The notes below the pieces were generated by a model. The model was not told the origin of the DNA and searched no databases. It saw nothing but the letters and a program-made list of their open reading frames with translations. From Haliscomenobacter hydrossis DSM 1100 (GTDB lineage Bacteria; Bacteroidota; Bacteroidia; Chitinophagales; Saprospiraceae), in assembly GCF_000212735.1 (NCBI RefSeq), contig NC_015510.1, positions 372,001 through 436,000 of the forward strand: DNA of 64,000 nt, written 5' to 3'. The stretch's first letter is position 1; each line of letters begins with the position of its first letter. The position numbers and the translations under genes were made by a program. Shown piece after piece: positions 48,480 through 56,675 of the stretch.

Positions 48480-49070
48480 ATGGCAGAAATGAATATCCCC
48501 GATAAAGGGGGTAAAGGTGGTAAAAAGTCACGATCCAAAAAGCAGTCAACCCGTGTGGATTTGACTGCGATGGTAGACTTGGGGTTTCTTTTGATTACCT
48601 TCTTTATGCTCGCTACAACTTTCAGTAAGCCGAAGGCGATGGAAGTGAATAAACCAGCCAAAGAAGACGACCAAGAGGTAGAAGAAGCACCCATCAAGCA
48701 ATCGAAAACTTACGCAATTGTACTCGGCAAACGCGACATGGTGTACTGCTATGTTGGTGCCGATGACGCTACAGGCGTAAAAGTTGACAGTGTCACTTTC
48801 TCTCGTACGGGTTTGCGCTCCATGATCAAGGATCGGCAAAATGCGGTACAACAACAGTGGGGTGACAAAGACGAGTTGTTCGTAATGATCAAACCACTTC
48901 CGGAGTCTAAATACCGGAATATGGTTGACGTACTGGATGAAATGGCCATCACGGGTGTCAAACGCTATGCAATTATCGATGATTTCAATTCCATTGATTC
49001 ATTGATTGCAACAGGATCTGGCAACCGTTTACGGCCAATCAAGGGCTTCAATTCCCTTAAGCTTAAATAA
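48480..49070 (+). CDS. exbD: ExbD/TolR family biopolymer transport protein, copy 2
   Basis: A 196-residue second ExbD-type protein. A basic, Gly/Lys-rich N-terminus (DKGGKGGKKSRSKKQS) precedes the transmembrane helix VDLTAMVDLGFLLITFFMLATTF, with the conserved Asp. The periplasmic part includes TYAIVLGKRDMVYCYVGADD and a C-terminal VLDEMAITGVKRYAIIDD. Two different exbD genes in a row are common in Bacteroidota TonB clusters and may give hetero-dimers. The tonB gene starts 19 bases downstream. Confidence 0.92.
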   Translation: MAEMNIPDKGGKGGKKSRSKKQSTRVDLTAMVDLGFLLITFFMLATTFSKPKAMEVNKPAKEDDQEVEEAPIKQSKTYAIVLGKRDMVYCYVGADDATGVKVDSVTFSRTGLRSMIKDRQNAVQQQWGDKDELFVMIKPLPESKYRNMVDVLDEMAITGVKRYAIIDDFNSIDSLIATGSGNRLRPIKGFNSLKLK

Positions 49071-49089
49071 CCATTTAAAATGATTCCTC

Positions 49090-49953
49090 ATGAATACGAA
49101 CGATGCATCCAAATCTGGGTTGTTGGTCGGTGACATCATGAAGGCGGATTTGGATGATCTGATCTTTCAGTATCGGAACAAAGAGTACGGAGCTTATCAG
49201 CTGCGCAAAGCATACTATAAACGTATGACCCGCGCTACGATTCTGGCCGTGCTTTTGATGGCTTTCGTAGCCTTACTTCCGAGCATTTTATCAGCCATCC
49301 GAAACAGTGTAGCTGACGACGAGACGTTGAACGTTGAAGTAACGCTGTCTGAGCCGCCATCAGTTGATCCCAAGCAGGAGCCGCCGCCACCACCGCCACC
49401 GGTGGAGCCACCACCTGCTCGCCCAACCATTGCTTTTACCATTCCGGTGGTAAAAAAGGATGAAGAAGTAGTGGAAGAAGTTCCACCACCTACTCAAGAA
49501 GAAATGAAAGAAGTGGAAATCAGTACCAAGACCCAAGAAGGTAGCGACGATGGCGTTGTTGCAGGGCTTGGTGATGAGCCAATCGAAGAGGCACCACCAG
49601 AAATCGTTAAAGAGGTAGAACCACCCAAACCTACCCAAGAGGTATTTAAGGTGGTAGAACAAATGCCTTCTTTTCCTGATGGCCAGGCCGCTTTGCTCCG
49701 CTTTTTAGCCCAGAACATCGAGTATCCTACCATTGCGAAGGAAAACGGTGTAGAAGGGATGGTCGTTGTGCAATTCGTGGTAGAACGAGATGGTTCTATT
49801 GCTGCAGCCAACGTCGTGAAAGGTATTGGAGCGGGTTGCGACGAAGAAGCCTTGCGTGTAGTGCGCATGATGCCTAAGTGGCAGCCAGGTAAACAACGCG
49901 GTCAACCTGTTCGTGTGCAGTTTAACCTGCCAATTCGCTTTAAACTCGAATAA
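49090..49953 (+). CDS. tonB: TonB family energy transducer
   Basis: A 287-residue TonB protein linking the ExbB/ExbD motor to outer-membrane receptors. The N-terminal cytoplasmic part carries the Bacteroidota motif LDDLIFQYRNKEYGAYQLRKAYYKRM, followed by the transmembrane helix (TILAVLLMAFVALLPSIL). A Pro-rich periplasmic spacer (PPPPPPPVEPPPARP, then EEVPPPTQEE) spans the periplasm. The C-terminal domain (residues ~200-287) shows FPDGQAALLRFLAQNIEYPTIAKENGVEGMVVVQFVVERDGSI and the closing MMPKWQPGKQRGQPVRVQFNLPIRFKLE. Its natural clients here would include receptors like the SusC protein at the right end. An inverted repeat follows its stop. Confidence 0.94.
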   Translation: MNTNDASKSGLLVGDIMKADLDDLIFQYRNKEYGAYQLRKAYYKRMTRATILAVLLMAFVALLPSILSAIRNSVADDETLNVEVTLSEPPSVDPKQEPPPPPPPVEPPPARPTIAFTIPVVKKDEEVVEEVPPPTQEEMKEVEISTKTQEGSDDGVVAGLGDEPIEEAPPEIVKEVEPPKPTQEVFKVVEQMPSFPDGQAALLRFLAQNIEYPTIAKENGVEGMVVVQFVVERDGSIAAANVVKGIGAGCDEEALRVVRMMPKWQPGKQRGQPVRVQFNLPIRFKLE

Positions 49954-50043
49954 AAGTTGAAGAGTTGAAAAGTTGAAGAGTTGAAAAGACACACAATTAT
50001 CGGGTGTTCAACTTTTCAACTTTTCAACTCTAAACTTTTCAAC
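49954..50043. repeat. Inverted repeat, GTTGAA family, after tonB
   Basis: The left arm (49954-49987) is AGTTGAAGAG, TTGAAAAG and AGTTGAAGAG units. The right arm (50006-50043) is TTCAACTTTTCAAC, TTTTCAACTC and AAACTTTTCAAC. It fills the gap between tonB and the small membrane-protein gene. It is related in style to the repeat at 5546-5668. Confidence 0.78.
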
Positions 50044-50055
50044 TATTTTGCCCAA

Positions 50056-50253
50056 ATGAATCTTCTGCGTTTAGCCTTTTTTTCCTTGTTTGGCATAGCC
50101 TATATCCTCGCCGGCGTATTTGTCCTCAAAATAAAACCAATTAGTCCAGTATCGGTAAACACCGTCCTCGGAGTGCTCTTCTTGGCTTATGGGGTATTTC
50201 GCATCGCAAGGCAGTTTTTTGCTTCCAAACCAACTGAAGAAATTGAAGATTAA
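50056..50253 (+). CDS. Small two-helix membrane protein
   Basis: A 65-residue protein of unknown function with two predicted transmembrane helices, LAFFSLFGIAYILAGVFVL and VNTVLGVLFLAYGVFRIA, joined by a short loop with KIKPISPVS, and a polar C-terminus (FFASKPTEEIED). I chose ATG 50056 because the longer frame from 49981 is read through the inverted repeat. It sits between tonB and the PstS-like lipoprotein gene, 34 bases before the latter. The location suggests a part in the TonB complex or its assembly, which is inference only. Confidence 0.75.
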   Translation: MNLLRLAFFSLFGIAYILAGVFVLKIKPISPVSVNTVLGVLFLAYGVFRIARQFFASKPTEEIED

Positions 50254-50287
50254 TTTTAGCCATCTAACCTTAAAGAACCTGAAACAA

Positions 50288-51235
50288 ATGCGTTGGTTTG
50301 CCATCTCTCTACTGGTATTATGGGTTGCTTCGGGATGCAGCAATAGTGCTTCAACATCAGAAGATGGAGCAACCTTCGGTAAAACGCGCATTCTGGCCGA
50401 CGAAGCCCTTTTCCCCATCGTTGTCGCAGGTGAAGATATGTTTGAACACACCTATAAGCGAGCATCTATCGACTTTAAATACCTTCCTGGTATCCAAGCC
50501 CTTAACGAATTCCTGAAAGACACTGCCCGCACGCTGGTCAGTACTCGACCACTCAGCGCAGAAGAAACTGCCTACTTAAAAAAAATCAACTCTACCCCGT
50601 TTACAACACAAATTGCAACGGATGCGGTTGCCTTTATGGTACATCCCAGCAATCCCGACACCGCATTGACTTGTGAAGAAATACTTAAAGTTTTGAAAGG
50701 TGAGGTGACATCGTGGGATCAAGTAAGTCCCAATAATAGAACCGGAAACATCACTTTGGTCTTTGACAACCAAAATTCAAGTACGGTTCAATACGTTATG
50801 GATTTAATCAAACTTAAAAAGTTACCCGCCAACGCCTATGCCCTTAAGAATAACCCTTCCGTAGTGGAATACGTAGCCCAACATCCTGGTGCTTTGGGTA
50901 TCATTGGCTACAGTTGGATCAGCGACTATGATGATCCACTTGGGAAAAAATTACGGTCAGAAGCCAAACTGATGGCTGTTTCCGTTTGTGAAGGTGAAAA
51001 TGCCGGAAAGCCCTACAAACCTTATGCTGCAAACATGTTGGACAATCTCTATCCTTTCCGCAGAGAAGTGTACATCATTTCAAGGGAAGGACGCTCGGGT
51101 CTTGGTACAGGGTTTGCCTCGTATATGGCCAGCGACATAGGTCAGCGGATCATTCAAAAGGCTGGGATTCCACCTTACTACAAACTGGAATACAACATCG
51201 AACTATCTTCGAAACCTTTCAAACTCGAAAAATAA
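50288..51235 (+). CDS. PstS-like substrate-binding lipoprotein
   Basis: A 315-residue periplasmic binding-protein fold of the PstS/phosphate-binding-like type. An N-terminal lipoprotein-type signal is present (MRWFAISLLVLWVASGC, then SNSAS). The two-lobed domain shows RILADEALFPIVVAGEDMFEHTYKRASIDFKYLPG, TLVSTRPLSAEETAYLKK, ATDAVAFMVHPSNPDTALTCEEILKVLKGEVTSWDQV and NSSTVQYVMDLIKL. PstS itself works with PstC/A/B, which are absent. Proteins of this type recur next to tonB/exbD and TPR genes in Bacteroidota, so a role tied to the TonB system is more likely than phosphate import. The start is ATG 50288. Confidence 0.85.
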   Translation: MRWFAISLLVLWVASGCSNSASTSEDGATFGKTRILADEALFPIVVAGEDMFEHTYKRASIDFKYLPGIQALNEFLKDTARTLVSTRPLSAEETAYLKKINSTPFTTQIATDAVAFMVHPSNPDTALTCEEILKVLKGEVTSWDQVSPNNRTGNITLVFDNQNSSTVQYVMDLIKLKKLPANAYALKNNPSVVEYVAQHPGALGIIGYSWISDYDDPLGKKLRSEAKLMAVSVCEGENAGKPYKPYAANMLDNLYPFRREVYIISREGRSGLGTGFASYMASDIGQRIIQKAGIPPYYKLEYNIELSSKPFKLEK

Positions 51236-51271
51236 GAACAAGTAAGTGCTAACTTTCAAAATTCATCGGCA

Positions 51272-52915
51272 ATGAAGAAACTTGTGTTGTGGTCTGTATT
51301 TATTTTGGTTTCGCAAGGAGTATTTGCGCAAACCGTTGCGGAGATTCAGAAGATGATGTCGGATGAAAATATCTCCGGCGCCCGCAAAATGGCCAGGGAG
51401 TTGATCAAAAAAGATCCAACCAATGGAGATGGCTATTACTACCTAGGCGAAACCTTTTACTTTGATGAAGCACAGGATTCCGCTGCTTTCTGGTACAATA
51501 AAGGTTTAGCGCTGGCTCCCGATTCTCCAGCACCACACGTGGGGGTTGGAAAAATTTCACTGGACAAGGGCTTGTCTCAAGACGCAGAAAAATCATTTGG
51601 CAGAGCTTTGCGATTCGTGAAGAAAAAACCGGCCGAAACATACGCCTTGATTGGCAGTTCATACCTGAGTAGCCAAAAAGCCAACATCGATAAGGCTCTG
51701 GAGAATTTCACCCTGGCCCGTGACAACGATACCAAAAACCCACGTTACTTCATGTTGCTGGGTGATGCATTGGTAGCTGCGGACAAAATTGGTGAAGCAC
51801 AAACCAACTATACTTTTGCATCAGAAAAGGACAAAGAAAATCCTGAAATCCTGATGAAAATCGCACGTACCTACCTGAAAAGTGGGATCAACGATGTGGC
51901 ACAGAAAAACCTAGAAGAAATTGTTGCAAAATTTCCCAACTACTCTCCGGCGTACAAGGATTTGTATGAAATCTATTTTAGCAATAGATTGTATACCAAA
52001 GGTACGCCACTACTCTCAAAGTATGTGGAGTTGGTAGGTACCGACATTGATGCCCGTTCTCGTTTGGTACGCTTCCTTACTTACAACGCGAAAGACTACG
52101 AACGTGCGGTAAAAGAAGCGCTCACCGTTTTGCAGCAGGATCCTGCCCGTGGCGAAATGTACCGTTGGTTGGCATGGGCCTACTATGAAAAAGGTGCAGC
52201 AATGACTAACAAAGAAGAAGCAAAAACAATCTTTCAGGAGTCGCTTAACTCCTCCAAGCTGTTCTTTGAAAAAGAAACTGCGCGCAAAAAATACACCTCT
52301 GATTACGAGTACTACGCCAAAGCTGCCGCCAGATTGGAAGAAATGGACGTAGCTGCTGCCAATTACATGAAAGTATTGGAACTGGACAGTGCCCGTACTG
52401 AAGTATATGACTTGATTGGCAAGATGTACTACAATGCGAAAGATTACCAAAAGGCCGTGGATGCTTATACCATTAAAATTCAAAAGGTAGAACCTACCAA
52501 TCAGGACTACTTTTATATTGGTAATGCCTACATGGTACTAAAAAACTACGCTCTGGCCGATTCTGCCTACCGTAAAGTGAATGAGTTGAACCCAACTTAT
52601 GCTGCGGGTTGGTATACCCGGGCACGGATCAATACTGCCTTGGATACCAGCGAGAAAAAATCAATGGCCAAGCCTTTCTATGAAAAATTCCTGGAATTGA
52701 CCGAGCCAACGCTTGCTCAAGCAGACCAACGGGTAAAAACCAACGTGATCTCTGCATACGCTTATTTAGGCGAGTACTATGCGCTGATGATCGACCCGGC
52801 TGACTACCCTAAAGCACTTTCTTTCTTTGAAAAGATCGCCGTGCTGGATCCTGCGAACGCTAGTGTTCAAGAAACCATTACCAACATCAAAAAGGCGATG
52901 GAGGGTAAGAATTAA
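51272..52915 (+). CDS. Exported tetratricopeptide-repeat (TPR) protein
   Basis: A 547-residue protein with a signal peptide (KLVLWSVFILVSQGVFAQ) and TPR-type helical repeats over most of its length, for example GDGYYYLGETFYFDEAQDSAAFWYNKGLALAP, AETYALIGSSYLS..., PEILMKIARTYLKSG..., QDYFYIGNAYMVLKNYALADSAYRKVNELNPTYAAGWYTRARI and the C-terminal AYLGEYYALMIDPADYPKALSFFEKIAVLDP. TPRs form protein-binding solenoids, so it probably scaffolds a periplasmic complex. It is the last gene of the exbB-exbD-exbD-tonB-PstS-like-TPR cluster, 36 bases after the PstS-like gene. It is convergent with transketolase across a strong hairpin. Confidence 0.88.
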   Translation: MKKLVLWSVFILVSQGVFAQTVAEIQKMMSDENISGARKMARELIKKDPTNGDGYYYLGETFYFDEAQDSAAFWYNKGLALAPDSPAPHVGVGKISLDKGLSQDAEKSFGRALRFVKKKPAETYALIGSSYLSSQKANIDKALENFTLARDNDTKNPRYFMLLGDALVAADKIGEAQTNYTFASEKDKENPEILMKIARTYLKSGINDVAQKNLEEIVAKFPNYSPAYKDLYEIYFSNRLYTKGTPLLSKYVELVGTDIDARSRLVRFLTYNAKDYERAVKEALTVLQQDPARGEMYRWLAWAYYEKGAAMTNKEEAKTIFQESLNSSKLFFEKETARKKYTSDYEYYAKAAARLEEMDVAAANYMKVLELDSARTEVYDLIGKMYYNAKDYQKAVDAYTIKIQKVEPTNQDYFYIGNAYMVLKNYALADSAYRKVNELNPTYAAGWYTRARINTALDTSEKKSMAKPFYEKFLELTEPTLAQADQRVKTNVISAYAYLGEYYALMIDPADYPKALSFFEKIAVLDPANASVQETITNIKKAMEGKN

Positions 52916-52918
52916 CCT

Positions 52919-52988
52919 GCCCCGTGCCAATAAAAAAGGGCTTTCCGATCCGACGCGATCAGAAAGCCCTTTTTTATTGGCGCGGGGC
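52919..52988. terminator. Bidirectional terminator between the TPR gene and transketolase
   Basis: A long stem in the convergent gap: GCCCCG...CCAATAAAAAAGGGCTTTC pairs with GAAAGCCCTTTTTTATTGG...CGGGGC. The stem carries an A-run in the left arm and a T-run in the right arm, so it can end transcription from both sides. Confidence 0.92.
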
Positions 52989-52992
52989 AAAC

Positions 52993-55023
52993 TTAGCCCA
53001 ACAGGCTTACTACTTGTTGGAATACATTTTCCGCAGTAAAGCCAAATTTTTCGTCCAACACCTTGAAGGGTGCCGAATACCCAAAATGGCTCAAGCCCCA
53101 AACCCGACCACGAGTCCCGACCAGGCCGCGCATGGTTACTGGCAAGCCTGCGGTAAGGCCAAAAGTGGGTACATTTGATGGCAATACCGTTTCCTGGTAA
53201 TCGACTGTTTGATTGCGGAACAGTCCTTCGGATGGTGCCGATACAATCCGAACCTTCAAGCCTTTTTCGTCACTCAGTTTTTTTGCACCAGCAACCAGTG
53301 TTGCTACTTCAGAGCCATTGGCTACCAGAATTACATCCGGGGTACCCGCACAATTTTGTACGATGTACGCCCCTCTCTCCGCCTGGGTAGCTTCCGCAAA
53401 ACGACTGGAAGCTGCTGGCAGATCGGTGATGTTTTGACGAGACAAAATCAGCCCCGATGGGCTGTGTTGGTTTTCCAAGGCCAATTTCCAGCAAATGGTG
53501 GTTTCGTGAACGTCGGCAGGACGCAGCGCCAGGACGCTATTTTTACCCGAATGGTTTTTCAATTGCTCCAACAAACGCAACTGTGCTTCTTGTTCTACTG
53601 GCTGGTGGGTCGGACCATCCTCCCCTACCCTGAAGGCATCGTGGGTCCAAACAAAAATCACCTGTTTTTCCATCAAAGCGGCCACTCGAATAGCAGGCTT
53701 CATGTAATCAGAAAAAGCAAAGAAGGTGGCACAAACCGGAACTATTCCGCCGTGCAAGGACATGCCCGTAGCCAATGCAGCCATGGTCAATTCCGCCACC
53801 CCAGCCTGGAGGAAGGAACCCGAAAAATCACCTTTGGTAAACGCCGTGGTTTTTTTCAGGTAACTATCTGTTTTGTCGGAGTTGCTCAAATCGGCAGAGG
53901 CGACGATGAGGTTCTCTACCCTACCCGCCAGATAAGCCAATACGTTACCAGAGGCATTGCGCGTAGCATCATTTTCCTTTTGGGCAATTTCTCCCCAATT
54001 GATCTCGGGCAATTTACCGCTCAACCAGGTGGCCAACTTTTCAGCCTGAACTGGATTGGCTTTTTCCCAGGCGGCATATTTTACCTTACGCGCGGCGGCA
54101 CTGCTGCGTTTTTGATCCAAAACTGTGCGGTAATATTCGGCTACATCCGGGAATATTTGGAAAGGATTGCTGGAATCTCCGCCCAAACCTTCGATGGTCT
54201 TGGCAAATGAAGCTTTCGACTGACCCAGCGGTTTGCCGTGCAATTCTACTTCACCTTCATAATCGGAACCGTCTTCTTTTTTTACTCCTTTGCCCATGAT
54301 GGTTTTCCCAATGATCAAAGAAGGGCGATCGGTTTCGGCAATTGCAGATTTAATTGCAGCGCGCAATGCATCGTGGTCATTGCCCACTATCGTTTGAACG
54401 TGCCAGTGCCATGCTTCGTATTTCATGGCGGTATCCTCACTCGTTACCGCACTTACTTCCGTGGAAAGCTGAATGTCGTTGGCATCGTAAAACATCACAA
54501 TATTACCCAACCCAAGGAACCCGGCAATCCGCCCGGCACCTTGTGAAATCTCTTCCTGAACCCCACCATCCGAGATGTAGATATAGGTTTTATGGGCCAC
54601 TTCCTCGCCAAAACGTTGTGCCAAAAACCGTTCGGCAATGGCAGAACCAATGCCAAAGGTATGTCCCAATCCCAGCGGGCCTGAGGTGTTTTCAATGCCC
54701 CGGTCAACATCTACTTCGGGGTGCCCAGGGGTAGGACTACCCCACTGGCGGAAGTTGATGATGTCCTCCAATGAATAGTTGCCCAACAAGGTTTGTTGTG
54801 CATACAACATGGCTGACATGTGGCCCGCATCCAGGAAAAACCGGTCGCGAAGTGGCCAATGCATATCATTGGGATCATAATTCAAAAATTCGGAATAGAG
54901 GATGTGGATAAAATCAGCACCACCCATCGGGCCACCCGGGTGACCAGATTGTGCTTTTTCTACCATCGCCGCCGAAAGGATACGGATGTTGTCGGCAGCT
55001 CGCAGAGAAAGGTTATTTGCCAT
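52993..55023 (-). CDS. tkt: Transketolase
   Basis: A 676-residue thiamine-diphosphate enzyme that moves two-carbon units between sugar phosphates in the non-oxidative pentose phosphate pathway. Visible features: AQSGHPGGPMGGADF near residue 30, RDRFFLDAGHMSAMLYAQ, the TPP-binding segment YISDGGVQEEISQGAGRIAGFLGLGNIVMFYDANDIQLS, the catalytic/pyrimidine domain FFAFSDYMKPAIRVAALME, the VGEDGPTHQPVEQ signature and the C-terminal domain VILVANGSEVATLVAGAKKL. Length is typical (about 660-690). The GDG of the TPP motif reads SDG here. The gene is on the minus strand with a TAnnTTTG box upstream. Confidence 0.96.
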   Translation of the reverse strand: MANNLSLRAADNIRILSAAMVEKAQSGHPGGPMGGADFIHILYSEFLNYDPNDMHWPLRDRFFLDAGHMSAMLYAQQTLLGNYSLEDIINFRQWGSPTPGHPEVDVDRGIENTSGPLGLGHTFGIGSAIAERFLAQRFGEEVAHKTYIYISDGGVQEEISQGAGRIAGFLGLGNIVMFYDANDIQLSTEVSAVTSEDTAMKYEAWHWHVQTIVGNDHDALRAAIKSAIAETDRPSLIIGKTIMGKGVKKEDGSDYEGEVELHGKPLGQSKASFAKTIEGLGGDSSNPFQIFPDVAEYYRTVLDQKRSSAAARKVKYAAWEKANPVQAEKLATWLSGKLPEINWGEIAQKENDATRNASGNVLAYLAGRVENLIVASADLSNSDKTDSYLKKTTAFTKGDFSGSFLQAGVAELTMAALATGMSLHGGIVPVCATFFAFSDYMKPAIRVAALMEKQVIFVWTHDAFRVGEDGPTHQPVEQEAQLRLLEQLKNHSGKNSVLALRPADVHETTICWKLALENQHSPSGLILSRQNITDLPAASSRFAEATQAERGAYIVQNCAGTPDVILVANGSEVATLVAGAKKLSDEKGLKVRIVSAPSEGLFRNQTVDYQETVLPSNVPTFGLTAGLPVTMRGLVGTRGRVWGLSHFGYSAPFKVLDEKFGFTAENVFQQVVSLLG

Positions 55024-55072
55024 AACGATAATTGATAGCAGTTTGTGTGTTAATTGTTTGTTTAGAATTTGC

Positions 55073-55080
55073 CAAAGATA
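55073..55080 (-). promoter_or_regulatory. Candidate promoter -7 box for transketolase
   Basis: On the minus strand this reads TATCTTTG, an exact TAnnTTTG match, 49 bases before the transketolase start. No clear TTTG -33 box is visible upstream. Confidence 0.45.
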
Positions 55081-55129
55081 AGGAACGTGTTTGAAAAAAT
55101 GGGAATTGCATCTCTAATTTGCGTCAAAC

Positions 55130-55548
55130 TTACTTGAGTTGGTTGCGTAACAAAAGTACCCCGATGCCTTTTTTATTCCAGTCTTTGCGCAAAGGCTCAG
55201 GCACGGTATTGTTGATACTGCAAGCGCCTAAAAGAATATCCACATCTCCATCCCCATCGATGTCTCCTTTATCCATCAGTAGCCAATTGGCAGCATCGCA
55301 TTGCGGAAACGTGTGGGCCGAAAAATTCAAATTCCCCTGATTTGTCAACAAAACAAAGCCAGCAAGTGGTTTTTGGGTATAATCCGGAAAATAGGCGCTA
55401 CAAGCCAGATCAAGTTTCCCATCCTGATCAAAATCCTCTACCAGTACTTTTCCAGCACCATGTAAGGGGATAAACTTCGACTCTTTAAATGAATCATTAC
55501 CCTGGTTCAAAAAAATACGAATGCCGTGATAAGCCTTCAAAGCATAAC
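55130..55548 (-). pseudogene. 3' part of an FG-GAP/VCBS lipoprotein gene split by an insertion sequence
   Basis: This is the C-terminal ~137 residues of the gene whose 5' part lies at 56667-57786. It keeps FG-GAP/VCBS repeat motifs: VLVEDFDQDGKLDLACSAYFPDY and DKGDIDGDGDVDILLGACS, both calcium-binding-type DxDxDG loops. Removing the insertion sequence and one copy of the nine-base duplication joins the halves in frame (SYA-LKAYHGIRIFLNQG). The whole protein would have 509 residues. Alone this fragment has no signal peptide or plausible start: the open frame's first Met comes from the insertion sequence end. It is probably not functional. Confidence 0.88.
55540..55548 (+). repeat. Target-site duplication, left copy
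   Basis: AAGCATAAC flanks the insertion sequence on this side and is repeated exactly at 56667-56675. Nine bases is the expected duplication for the IS903 subgroup of IS5. Confidence 0.92.
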
Positions 55549-56666
55549 GGCGTTGTTGCATGAATAAAAAGCCAATATCTAAGACCGTTGCTAGGCAAGC
55601 TAAGCAGTCATTTTCGGTTTAGAAACAGGCATACCTTGGGCTGTCATGATATTGAGGAGCTTAATTTTTATATTGGTTTCTTTTTGCTGGGTTTCAAATT
55701 TTCGGGAGAAAAAGCTGGGGCCGTGGATCGTTTTGAAACGGAACATGGTAGTCTCGGCTAAACTTCGTCGATGGTAATTACTCTCCTTTTTCCAGTTTGC
55801 CCGATCTACTTCATGGATCCGTTCGATGGCCATATTTCGAGGGTAGTAGGGGGAATCACCAGGCTCCTTGGCATACCAAATCACAGCATCGGCACGTGGG
55901 GGAATGACCGGATTGATTTGTTGCTTAATCAAAGTTTCCCAGCATTCAAAGTGGTCGTAGGCTCCATCGAGGTATCCTTCTTTGACTTTAGGCTTGATCT
56001 GTCCAATCAAATCTTTGAGTTGGGAACCATCATCAATGTCATTAAGGGTTAAGGTATGGCAATGGATATAGCCAGTTTGAGGGTCAACACCCAAGTGCAG
56101 CTTACGCCAGGTTCGACGCTTGGAATACCCATGTTTGCGTACTTTCCATTCTCCTTCCCCAAACACTTTGATCCCGGTAGAATCGATGGCAATAGTGATA
56201 GAGCCTTTTGTTTTGATGACCATAGGTTGAATATCCAGTTCCTTGACCCGACGGCTCACTTGGGTGTAACAAGGTACTTTAAGTTCTTTACAACCCATTA
56301 TTACCAACAGACTTTGAGTAAAACCGGTGGCTTGACGATACGCCAACTTGAATACCGTCTTGAGCATGAAGATCGTTTCTATGCATATATCACTGTATAC
56401 ATATTGCCCGCCACGTGCTTTGGGGCCAGTCTCATTCCAACTTTTTATGGCTGCGTCCGAGATGTATAAGGTGATATTGCCTCGATTAACTAAGCTCTGA
56501 TTGTAGCTTGACCAGTTTTCAATCTGGTATTTTTGCTTTGGCTTATTGCTTCCCTGATCTGCTTTAGTTACCTTTGACATGGGCTGGTTGGGTTGGGTTG
56601 TTCTTCGCAAAAGCAAATTTAACCGGATCAGCCTATTTTTTTAGTGGAGATTCATGCAACAACGCC
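55549..56666 (-). mobile_element. IS5-family, IS903-subgroup insertion sequence, complete
   Basis: A 1,118-base element bounded by perfect 17-base terminal inverted repeats: GGCGTTGTTGCATGAAT at the left end and its complement at 56650-56666 at the right. It is flanked by the nine-base direct repeat AAGCATAAC. It carries one transposase gene on the minus strand. Ends beginning GGC with TTGTTG, and nine-base duplications, are typical of IS903-type elements. Everything looks intact, so the element is probably active and the insertion recent. It interrupts an FG-GAP lipoprotein gene. Confidence 0.95.
55600..56580 (-). CDS. IS5-family (IS903-type) transposase
   Basis: A 326-residue DDE transposase. 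The acidic triad is visible: Asp133 in ITIAIDSTGIKVFGEGEW, Asp205 in EGYLDGAYDHFECW, and Glu276 in RRSLAETTMFRFKTIHG. Other family signs are RKLHLGVDPQTGYI, a helix-turn-helix-like N-terminal half (SDICIETIFMLKTVFKLAYRQATGF) and RANWKKESNYHRRS. It cuts and joins the ends of its own element. I chose ATG 56580 (MSKVTKADQG); the frame stays open to 56616. The reading frame is intact. Confidence 0.95.
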   Translation of the reverse strand: MSKVTKADQGSNKPKQKYQIENWSSYNQSLVNRGNITLYISDAAIKSWNETGPKARGGQYVYSDICIETIFMLKTVFKLAYRQATGFTQSLLVIMGCKELKVPCYTQVSRRVKELDIQPMVIKTKGSITIAIDSTGIKVFGEGEWKVRKHGYSKRRTWRKLHLGVDPQTGYIHCHTLTLNDIDDGSQLKDLIGQIKPKVKEGYLDGAYDHFECWETLIKQQINPVIPPRADAVIWYAKEPGDSPYYPRNMAIERIHEVDRANWKKESNYHRRSLAETTMFRFKTIHGPSFFSRKFETQQKETNIKIKLLNIMTAQGMPVSKPKMTA

Positions 56667-56675
56667 AAGCATAAC
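56667..56675 (+). repeat. Target-site duplication, right copy
   Basis: AAGCATAAC, identical to 55540-55548, directly abuts the right end of the insertion sequence. The identity of the two copies supports a recent insertion. Confidence 0.92.

Noticed and set aside
50288-51235. Phosphate ABC transporter binding protein PstS in the strict sense
   Set aside because: No pstC, pstA, pstB or phoU gene is nearby and the gene sits in a TonB cluster, so only the fold is claimed.
53209-54210. 333-codon plus-strand open frame opposite transketolase
   Set aside because: Transketolase on the minus strand is unmistakable over its full length; the opposite frame has no family character.
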